From the NCBI RefSeq assembly GCF_905147045.1, contig NC_065913.1, positions 6,994,001-7,058,000 on the forward strand: a stretch of DNA of 64,000 nt. Direction: 5' to 3'. The stretch comes from Nymphalis io (taxonomy: Eukaryota; Arthropoda; Insecta; Lepidoptera; Nymphalidae). Below the pieces are notes generated by a model, which was given only the letters and a program-made list of their open reading frames with translations, made no database searches and had not been told where the DNA came from. The position numbers were made by a program, and so were the translations under genes. Positions 55,971 to 64,000 of the stretch are shown in pieces. Numbering within the stretch: position 1 is the stretch's first letter; each line of letters starts with the position of its first letter.

Positions 55971-56298
55971 TAGATAGGTTTCATAAAATTACGATTCTTA
56001 ATAAATCATAAGCATATACATTTAAATTTATTGAATTTAAGAGATTATGACACACGTACATACCGACAAATGTATCGTATAACGTGCAATTATAAAAAAT
56101 CATCCGTGATTCAAATATATCTTATTACAAGGCTTAATTATGAACGCAATATAATCCTGACAGTCACATACATATGTTTTGTACAAGCTGTTATGTTCGG
56201 CTTTGTTTATATGCAGTTATTTTTAAATATTATATTATACCCTTTATCTGATAAAAGTTGTATATGTTGCCTAGTGGGAACAAATTACGCAAGTGTTT

Positions 56299-56360
56299 GG
56301 AGATGGCCCAGTGGTTAGAACGAGTCTTAACCGTTGCAGGTTCAGACCTAGGTAAGGCCA
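56299..56360 (+). mobile_element. SINE-A head fragment
   Basis: 'ggagatggcccagtggttag', 'aacgagtcttaaccg' and 'caggttcagacctaggtaag' represent the tRNA-like head with a deletion before the B box. The body is absent. Confidence 0.75.
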
Positions 56361-56462
56361 CTGCAATATTATATACAAAGTAAAAAATAAATAACTTTAA
56401 TATAACATATTTAATATATAAACAGAAAATTACATGTAAGAATCATATTGTTATATATATTT

Positions 56463-56550
56463 TAAAAAGAGTAACTACTGAATTTCTTGCGGTATCTTCT
56501 CGACATACTCTACATTCGTCAACGGTGGCAGCTCTAACTTAGTAAGTGAT
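56463..56550 (+). repeat. Family H copy
   Basis: 'aaagagtaactactgaattt', 'cttgcggtatcttctcgaca' and 'tacattcgtcaacggtggca' make the clearest family H copy. I recognise the phrase from lepidopteran retroelement 3' regions, but the parent element is not identified. Confidence 0.65.
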
Positions 56551-56942
56551 AAAAAATGCTTAAAAAGTTATTTTATTTTTTAATTTTCAAGCAAAATACA
56601 TAAATATATGTAATTAAATTATTTTAACTGAAATATAGACAGTTTTGTAGTTTTAATATGTTTAAAATATGTCATATAATCCAGCCCCAAGTGGAAGATA
56701 ACTCCTCAATAACCTAGTCATATAAGATGATGAGAGGCAATTGAGGAACACGCTTACTGCATGAGTCGGCATATTGACCTGAGTCTTAAGTTATAAGCGA
56801 TCGAACTAAAAAATGAGGAAATAAGAATAAAAATGTTATTGCTGTATCAATAATGTATGTGTCATGTTGTTTTAATATACATATATGATTTTATATATTA
56901 CAAAATATATCTGTCCTGAGATAGTCAGACGATAAATATCAT

Positions 56943-57186
56943 CAGTAACAGTACAGTAATAAGCTGTTAATGTCCCACTGCTTTTTGAGGAGAAGGCTTG
57001 GAGCTTATTCCACCACGCTGCTTGAATGCGGGTTAGTGAAATACAGATATGGCAGAATTTCAGTAAAGCACGAAATGAATTATAAAAACAAATTAAGCAC
57101 ATGAAAATTCAGTGGCGCTTGCCCGGGTTTGAACTCACGATCATCGATTAAGATTCACGCGTTCTAACCACTGGGCCATCTCGGCT
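56943..57186 (-). mobile_element. SINE-A with internal deletion
   Basis: Complete head on the right ('gaactcacgatcatcgatta', 'ctgggccatctcggctt') and 3' block on the left ('aagctgttaatgtcccactg'). It lacks the 'cctgcatgtgtctaatttca' segment and part of the 3' block ('gcctttagccc'). Confidence 0.88.
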
Positions 57187-57382
57187 TAATATCATCAACA
57201 TCAAAAGAAATTGATGGTTCTTGAATGGTTTTTGATTATTTATACTTAAATTAAAACAATAAATAAATATGGAGTGAAATAATGAAAACATAGTTTCCTT
57301 AATAAAGTTCATTTATTATATTGTAAACCATCTTCTAGAAGATGGATGATGAGATGCCTCAACCCGCCATTGAGTGATAGCT

Positions 57383-57521
57383 GGAGGAGAAGGTTTGGAG
57401 CTCATTCCACGACGCTGCTCCTATGCGGGCTGGTAGAATACACATGTGGCAGAATTTCAGTAAAATTAGACACAAGCAGGTCAAGCACGAGATGAATAAC
57501 AAATTAACCACTAGGCAATCT
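57383..57521 (-). mobile_element. SINE-A, internally deleted
   Basis: 'ggagaaggtttggagctcat', 'tccacgacgctgctcctatg', 'acacatgtggcagaatttca', 'caagcaggtcaagcacgaga' and 'ccactaggcaatctc'. The head is reduced to its A-box end and the 'gatgttttccttcacc' segment is missing. Confidence 0.82.
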
Positions 57522-57523
57522 CT

Positions 57524-57690
57524 ATATAAATAAAGAATACTGTTTTTGTCCGTGTCCCTAATTTATTCATCCGATTATGATGAAATTTCTGTGAGTTTTT
57601 CGTGGCCAAATTAATTCTTGGTATTTTTATTTTTCAATATAATCCTTTTTATGTAGACCATAGTTCTATTCGTGCGAAGCCGAATAAATA
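57524..57690 (+). mobile_element. HEL-like element
   Basis: 'ataaataaagaatactgttt', 'tcatccgattatgatgaaat' and 'ttcgtgcgaagccgaataaa' correspond to start, core and 3' side of small HEL elements. A clean CTAG end is missing. Confidence 0.5.
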
Positions 57691-58029
57691 AAGCCGAAGT
57701 TCTACAATTTATTAATTCAACTAACACATATCACCAACGAGTTTCTACATAAATAAATTGATCTGTATATTCTCAGCCCTTGGTCCATTAATAAAAAATA
57801 TATAAACGCTTGTAAATTGAACCAACACGAACGCACTTCACGCTGTCACGCGTCAGTATTAAAGTTAAATTGTTTGAATAAAAGTGCATCAGATACAAGA
57901 TCTGAGTAACGACATCGTGGAAATATGTCTCGCTGCGACACATATCTAACAATATTGGAACGAATAGACTCACGGATGTAAACGTTAAGTCGGGGCGTAA
58001 TTTTTTTATATCAATGTACATAGACGAAT

Positions 58030-58176
58030 AACTGTCTGGCATATCAACGTACAGCCCAAACTACTGGGGCCAGTATCATGAAAATTTGCATACGATGCAA
58101 TGTATATAGAGGCATGGAAATTGGTATTTAGCAATTCTGAATTATGACGCGAGCGAAACCGCGGATAAAGCGCTAG
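58030..58176 (+). mobile_element. HEL element 3' part with CTAG end
   Basis: 'ccaaactactggggccagta' is a degraded core, and 'gcgagcgaaaccgcggataa' leads to CTAG at 58173-58176, followed by T as expected for Helitron insertion between A and T. Confidence 0.65.
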
Positions 58177-58270
58177 TATTGTGTAATAAGGACGCACAAA
58201 TACTTTTAAAATTGACAAGACGAAACATTACAAGAATATATCTATGATACAAGAATATGTTTATGATACG

Positions 58271-58512
58271 ACGGACCGGTTGGTGTGATTGATAGATACT
58301 TGCCATTCACGCGGAAGGTTGTGGGTTCGATTCCCACCCAGGACAGACATTTGTGTGCATGAACATGTCTGTTTGTCCTGAGTCTGGGTATAATTATCTA
58401 TGTATTTACAAAAAGAAAAGTAGATTATGTAGTATATCAATTGTCTGGTTTCCATAGTACAAGCTCTGCTTAGTTTAGGATTAGATGACCGTGTGTGAAA
58501 AATGTCCCACGA
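58271..58512 (+). mobile_element. SINE-C, full length
   Basis: Head 'gacggaccggttggtgtgat', B box 'gggttcgattcccaccc', full body and 3' 'gaaaaatgtcccacga'. Upstream lies a short direct repeat (ATGATACAAGAATATGTTTATGATAC is built of two ATGATAC units), not clearly a target duplication. Confidence 0.92.
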
Positions 58513-58611
58513 TATAATTATTTTATAAAAAAGTATCCAGTACATATTTGTTGATGTCCATATATTACATATAAATCTAATTGTAATAGTAAATATCGGT
58601 ATTTCGTTTGA

Positions 58612-58690
58612 AAAAAGAGTAACTACCGATTTTCTTGTAGTTGTTTTAGAACCTACATTCCTGGTTCAGTTGGCTAGTCTTCCTTGTGAT
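58612..58690 (+). repeat. Family H copy
   Basis: 'aaaaagagtaactaccgatt', 'ttcttgtagttgttttagaa' and 'cctacattcctggttcagtt' match the 56463 copy in order. Confidence 0.6.
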
Positions 58691-58971
58691 TGATCACGTT
58701 TATGACGCAGCGTAAACATATTATAAAATCTTTGAGTAATATCCGCGTTTAATTATCTAATACCTATTTAAGGTCTTCCACTACCCACCCAGGAAACGTT
58801 TTAGAAGTTAAACGCTTAGGTTACCTAGCTTATGTGACTTGGAATGCAAAACGCAACGGAAATACGTCAATCACAATTGTAAAATAACGCATCAATTTGC
58901 AATAATTACGCTCGATACTGACTGACATTGTCAGTATTTAATTAAAATAAATAAGCGCGTTATATAAGCTA

Positions 58972-59259
58972 AAGCGAAAAAGTCAAGATGGCCTAGTGGT
59001 TAGATCGCGTGAATCTTAATCGATGATCGTGGGTTCAAACCCGGGCAAGCACCACTGAATTTTCATGTGCTTAATTTGTGTTTATAATTCATCTCGTGCT
59101 TGACGGTGAGGAAACCTGCATGTGTCTAATTTCATTGAAATTCTACCACAAGTATTCTACCAAGCCGCATTGGAGCAGCGTGATGGAATAAGCTACAAAC
59201 CTTCTCAAAAAGGGAGAAGAGGCCTTAGCCCAGCAGTGGGACATTAACAGGCTGTTACT
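58972..59259 (+). mobile_element. SINE-A with 13-bp target duplication
   Basis: Complete element from 'gtcaagatggcctagtggtt' to 'aacaggctgttactg'. Perfect 13-bp GTTATATAAGCTA at 58959-58971 and 59260-59272. A small deletion removes 'aaggaaaacatcg' after 'gacggtg'. The B box is intact. Confidence 0.93.
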
Positions 59260-59274
59260 GTTATATAAGCTAGT

Positions 59275-60440
59275 TATATAGATGAATTATATATATTTCT
59301 TCACGAAATTTTCGAACTTAAAAAATATTTTGTTGAGAATAATTTTTTATGTAAAACCTCTTTGGACGCGTTTAGAATAACATTTTAAGGTCAATTTTGA
59401 GTCCATCGTCTGGATGAAACGATTCTGATGCGAATGAAGTTCGGGTTCAAACACAATATTCAATAGATTAAGATACACTTCTAGCTACTGTGTCATCACT
59501 CGTGCTATTATATAATAAATTCTAAGTATATTTAATGAGTACATAATAATGTTAATATGTAATGTTCAAAGTTTACATCCTACTGCCTATATGAGTCTAG
59601 ATAGCCTTAGCCACGCTTGCGCATGACCTAGACTGCGTGTGATTGGAATACGTAACGTTATCTCCGATCTCACCAGGAGTTTAAACCTCATTAAGTTCTT
59701 GACAATTTAAAATAGGCGGGAACATTGTTTCATATAAGCCGTAATAATTTTTGGTAAAAAGAGGTTTTATATATATATGGTTTGGTTATTTACTAATTGG
59801 ATGAAACAAACATCGTCTTTAGAGTTATGAATGAACTTATTTACGATGCCGTAATATATAAGATATTTTACTTATATACTTTATTATTATTATTATTAAT
59901 TTATTTGTCATATTCTAAATTCAAATTTAAATCTTTATTCAAATCTAATCGCACACACGTTATATATAGTCAGATTTGAAAAACTATTGTTTCGTTAGGT
60001 AGTCTATTTAATGAGAAATGTTTTTAGTATAATAAAAATTTAAAGAAAAAAGTTTTGCCAGGATCAACTCATCAAAGATTCTTCACAATCGGGTGAATGG
60101 ATAAAAAAAAATATAACTCAACACAAGAGGACAAATATACAACATACTTTTTTAGATATTTTAGACCTAAGATATTTATGGGATGTGGTTATGAAACAGG
60201 TCGTAAACTTAATTAAGATGTTACACAAATGCGGCTGGATCGATTCTCGTTGAGAGCGACTTAAGTTCTTAACCCATGTGTGGCCTAATTATCAAATCAC
60301 GAAATTTTAAAACTGCTAAAATAAGGTTAAGTTTCAACACGTTTTTTTATATTACAAGATTATTCGTTTAGGCTCATATTTTAAAGAATTATAGTCAGCA
60401 GTTACAGACATATGAAGATTTGGATACAATTGAAAAAAAA
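59275..60440. other. No gene recognised
   Basis: A+T-rich; an ATT microsatellite at 59881-59899. No supported feature. Confidence 0.45.
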
Positions 60441-60449
60441 ATTCAAACG

Positions 60450-60476
60450 TCGAATTCAATTGACAGTTGAATTCGA
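60450..60476. repeat. Perfect hairpin, 10-bp arms
   Basis: TCGAATTCAA (60450-60459) and TTGAATTCGA (60467-60476) with a 7-nt loop. Each arm contains an EcoRI-type GAATTC palindrome. Confidence 0.85.
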
Positions 60477-60522
60477 TGGTCGACGTAATGACGTACGTCT
60501 GCTTGATTCATCTATATTATTT

Positions 60523-60825
60523 GTTTTTTTTTTTTTTATAGTAAGGTAGGCGGACGAGCATATTATATATATAATATACCTGATTGTAAGTGTTCACTAA
60601 CGCCGATAGACATTGGTATTGTAAGAAATGTTAACCATCGCTTACATCGCCAATGCGCCACCAATCTTCGGAACTAAGATGTTATGTCCCTTGTCCCTGT
60701 AATCCTAGCTCACTCACCGTACAAACCGGAACACAACAATACTAAGTACTGCTGATTTGCGGTAGAATAGCTCATGAGTGGGTGGTTCCTACCCAGACGA
60801 GCTTGCACAAAGCCCTTTCACCAGT
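60523..60825 (-). mobile_element. SINE-B, near full length
   Basis: Poly(T), then 'aaggtaggcggacgagcata', a local TA-rich substitution of the usual 'tgggccacctgatgg', then the complete remainder to 'gcttgcacaaagccctttca' and 'ccagt'. Confidence 0.9.
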
Positions 60826-60829
60826 ACAA

Positions 60830-61680
60830 CTAAAAATAAACAATATTTACGGTAAAATTTTCGTATTTGTATTTTTTAATATAGCAACGTTATACTTCAA
60901 TGTCACCCACGTCCGATATACGTAGAAAATGCAGATTAAACCACCCACAGGCCATAGCAAATAAAAGCTTTCCACCCCATAAGCACATAATCCATGACCT
61001 AGATTGTATGGAAAAATACTACACGTGTCGTGGACACACTTATTTAAAAAGAAATATATATATATTTTTAAATTATTATAGCTTAGGTTTTGCGGCTCAT
61101 TTTATAGTATGGCAACATTTTGGTTTTTGTTTTTAGCGTTTTAAATTATTTTGTTTAGAGTTTTTTTATATTTAAATTTATCATCTTACTGCCATTGTTT
61201 TTTTATGTGTATTTTATGTAAATACTCTTTCGTTATAATACATCAAGGACTCAGATTTTAAGAGGAGGCGAAACACGAAAAAGTGTAAATTAATGTCGAT
61301 GAAATATTAAAAAAATTATGCATAAAGTAATGCGTCTTACTGTCTTATATAGATAATCTGCCTTCCCTAACCAGTGTGACCGAGGCTTAATGTGTGATGT
61401 CATGTTCTTTATAGGACAATAACGGTAATGGCATTGTAGTCGTTTGTTTCTCTCCTTGTTACAGAAAACATACTAATCTTCTAATATAAAAACAGTTTAT
61501 ATGTTTGTGTATAATTTAAAAAAAGTGTCAATTTTTGTTTATTTAGAAGAGTGACATCGACAGTGTTACGATTAATTTAATGGGTTCAAAGAATTTTAAA
61601 AATGGAATATAATATGAGTATGGAACATAATTGATTATAACATTTTTTTAAAATAAATCGTTGAGCTCCGCTTAATTTAT
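60830..61680. other. No gene recognised
   Basis: A 78-codon open frame (60900-61136 plus) has several Cys and His residues (RRKCRLNHPQ, CMEKYYTCRGHTY) but no recognisable domain. Probably chance. Confidence 0.35.
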
Positions 61681-61685
61681 GAAAT

Positions 61686-61725
61686 GTGCGTGTGTATGTG
61701 TGTGTGTGTGTTTGTGTGTGTGTGC
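61686..61725. repeat. (GT)n microsatellite
   Basis: Imperfect GT dinucleotide run with A, C and TT interruptions. Confidence 0.9.
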
Positions 61726-62061
61726 TAAAAATGTTGCTATAATATTAATTAACTTCTTCTTCAAGTATTAACAAAAAATAATATTATCTGATACACTGGC
61801 ATTGCATGGACACCGTTTTCCAAATTTTATTAAAGACTGGGTATATAATGACATTTGCGTTTTATCCTTTATTATTATAATTCATTAATAAAAATACATT
61901 GTAATTCGAATTATTTTCCTCCTTCCGGTTTGTATAGTATAGTTAATAGTCTGCGTTTGCGTTTCACGTGTATTTGGAGTTTGTTCTTAGAGAATAGTTT
62001 TATCGAGCTCAATGTATAAACCCAATTATTACATAATTAGCAATTTTTAGTATTTTAGTAT

Positions 62062-62371
62062 CATATGGGCGAGCCGAGATGGCACAGTGGTAAGAACGCC
62101 TGAATCTTAACCGATGATCGTGGGTTCAAACCCGGGCAAGCACCATTTTCATGTGCTTAATTTGTGATTAAAATTCATCTCGTGCTTTACGGTGAAGGAA
62201 AACATCGTGAGGAAACCTGCATGTGTCTAATTTCACTGAAATTCTGACGTGTGTATTCCACCAACCCGCATTGGAGCAGCGTGGTGGAATAAGCTCCAAA
62301 CCTTCTCCTCAAAAAGAGGAGAGGAGGCCTTTAGCCCAGCAGTGGGACATTCACAGGCTGTTACGGTACGG
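62062..62371 (+). mobile_element. SINE-A, full length, likely target duplication
   Basis: Complete element from 'gagccgagatggcacagtgg' to 'ggctgttacggtacgg'. TTAGTAT at 62055-62061 and 62372-62378 is a probable 7-bp duplication. Two small deletions: after 'gcaccat' in the head region and after 'attctg'. Confidence 0.9.
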
Positions 62372-62449
62372 TTAGTATTATAAAAAATATTGCTTTTGTT
62401 ATAATCTGTTATAAGTAATACAAAAAAACAATGTATATTGTATCTTAAA

Positions 62450-62551
62450 ATGCATGTTGTGGCCGTCTTGGAGAGTCACACATTTTATGTGTAAGTGTGG
62501 TGACTGCTGAGAGTCCTAAATAAAAAAAAATAAAATAAAAAAAAAAAATTA
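62450..62551 (+). mobile_element. Possible retroelement 3' tail
   Basis: 'tgtggccgtcttggagagtc', 'gtgtggtgactgctgagagt' and 'cctaaat' lead directly into a long A-rich run. The layout is that of a poly(A)-tailed insertion, but no family is recognised. Confidence 0.35.
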
Positions 62552-62559
62552 ATCAGTAT

Positions 62560-64000
62560 CATATATATAAAATATTAAATATGAATAATGTAAATGTAGA
62601 GTTAGTCTACTTATAATATTGTTAGTAATCCATTTGTTTATCAATAAATTTCCAAGTGATTCAGCATTAAATATTCATCACAATCGACCACGTATAATTC
62701 TATTAAAACATAATGCGGTACTTAAATAAGATGTTTATTTGTATTTCTTAAGGTGGAGTCATACATTCGCGCAGAGGTAAACTTGTATGGTTCTGTATAG
62801 ATTGTCGAGGAGAGATATAGTTTTATTATTTGTAGCGTGTTACAGAAAGTGCAAAAGTATATAAAATTTTGCTATTTCGTAAAATATGTGGTAAGTAGGT
62901 ACTTACTCTCTTGGGCGGGATCTCCACAATGCCACAGGAAACCATAATATCCTCGATTGGCAAACGTACATTAATACCCTAAAAGTAAATTTGCCGATCG
63001 TCTTTAAGAATCGAATATCTGACACTGACACAACAATGATTCACAAATGTTGCCATATTCGATAACACTTTACCTACCAAAAATGTCTTTACAGTTTTAT
63101 TTTAATAGAACAGTTAAAAGAGAATAAATCGTTTAAGGGGCGAAGGTAGTAATAAAATCTATAATTATCTCCCAACAAGGTAGCAATAAAAGCTAAAAGC
63201 AAGCCATATGCTTTGAGCGAGGAAAATGTTCAGTGGTCGTTAATCACGGAATGTCTGATAGAATTGATGTTTTAATAAGACGAGATACTATAAAACTTTA
63301 TTAAAAATAATTAGTAACCAATAATGCTTGCCATTACTCAATACACTATCTTCTAGAAATTTCTAAGCAATCCATCGTGGTATTTTTATGAACAGTAATT
63401 TTTTTTTGTATATTCTTCTAAAAATTAAATTCGAAAGTCGAATTTAAATACAATAATTCTATGTAACATTTGAGTGAAACGTTTACGACGCGAAATGATT
63501 TCATTTCTGTTACGTGTATAATTTAATATTGCACATATTGATATAATAATAATTATTATATATTTTTAAATTTTAATAATACATAATCCTCATAATGCAG
63601 TGCCATTGACATACAAAGTTCAGCCAATTTTTAATATATATTATCTATGACAAATTAGACGAATTCATCAATAGTACTTAATTCCCAAAGAAAGAATAAC
63701 CTAAATTAGAGATTTATTGTACTTTCGCGTTTACTGGGTCAGGGTGTGGGAAGAATGATAAAATTATACCAAGCATAATACAAATGAAATTTTATTGGGA
63801 ACTAGAATTTATGATATGACAACATCGTAATTTGACGCTTCTGTTTTGGCGCGTAATTTTAACATCAAAAAAGGAAGAAAATAAGTCAAGTCAAGATGTA
63901 TTTGTCAACAGTATTATTTCCTGTCATTGGCGCAATAATACATACATAATATTCTCCATTGTTACAACTAAAAAACTATTGAATTGAATTTTATGTCCAT
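62560..64000. other. No gene recognised
   Basis: A+T-rich unique-looking sequence to the window end. Contains a perfect hairpin (63425-63447). Confidence 0.45.
63425..63447. repeat. Perfect hairpin, 10-bp arms
   Basis: TTAAATTCGA and TCGAATTTAA around an AAG loop. Confidence 0.8.

Noticed and set aside
56031..56318. 95-codon plus-strand open frame
   Set aside because: Low-complexity translation that runs into a SINE-A head; no motif.
1..64000. CRISPR array, operons, ribosome binding sites or phage/plasmid system
   Set aside because: Direct repeats here are dispersed SINEs and microsatellites, not regularly spaced arrays; composition and repeat types are those of an insect nuclear genome.

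Overview
This is a 64 kb A+T-rich eukaryotic window that looks like intergenic or intronic DNA of a lepidopteran, most likely a nymphalid butterfly. The basis is the repeat content: dispersed tRNA-derived SINEs, a poly(A)-tailed retroposon whose text I recognise from butterfly genomes, Helitron-like elements ending in CTAG, and fragments of non-LTR retrotransposons. The family assignment is recognition from memory plus inference; no database was searched. No prokaryotic signal, rRNA, functional tRNA gene or CRISPR array was seen.

I found no complete host gene. Most open frames are short and either lie in SINE copies or are no longer than chance would give in such sequence. The only convincing coding text is retrotransposon reverse-transcriptase relics: 12021-12679 (+), 23684-24151 (-), 7796-7984 (+), 52617-52789 (-), 8718-8978 (-) and 48291-48377 (+). 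One possible host signal is a small first exon at 26188-26247 (+). It has an upstream TATA-like box, a good start context, a signal-peptide-like translation and a splice donor. No second exon could be assigned.

Repeat families are labelled here for cross-reference. SINE-A is tRNA-derived, about 300 bp, with a conserved 3' part ending near GGCTGTTACGGTAC. SINE-B is a poly(A)-tailed retroposon of about 290 bp. SINE-C is tRNA-derived, about 240 bp, with an ATT-rich tail. SINE-D is tRNA-derived with a tRNA-Glu-like head. HEL is Helitron-like. Family H is a short piece of a retroelement 3' end. Repeats I and K are unclassified. MITE-J is a small inverted-repeat element.

Layout. 0-12 kb: old LINE and SINE fragments, a young SINE-A (4444), MITE-J, a very young LINE tail with a 13-bp target duplication (7795), a LINE C-terminus and a near-complete SINE-B. 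12-20 kb: a truncated LINE nested in a HEL element, then two further SINE-A copies and SINE-D/B/C pieces. 20-32 kb: dense SINE-B and SINE-D, an RTE-type LINE with a 12-bp duplication, and the candidate exon. 32-44 kb: the sparsest part, mostly unique A+T-rich DNA with HEL elements and a 52-bp perfect palindrome. 44-54 kb: SINE-C, a LINE C-terminus, an inverted SINE-A pair and a second copy of the young LINE tail. 54-64 kb: SINE-B nested in SINE-D, several SINE-A copies (one with a 13-bp target duplication), and SINE-C and SINE-B copies.

The value of the window is its insertion history. Several insertions still have perfect target-site duplications, and nested insertions give relative ages.
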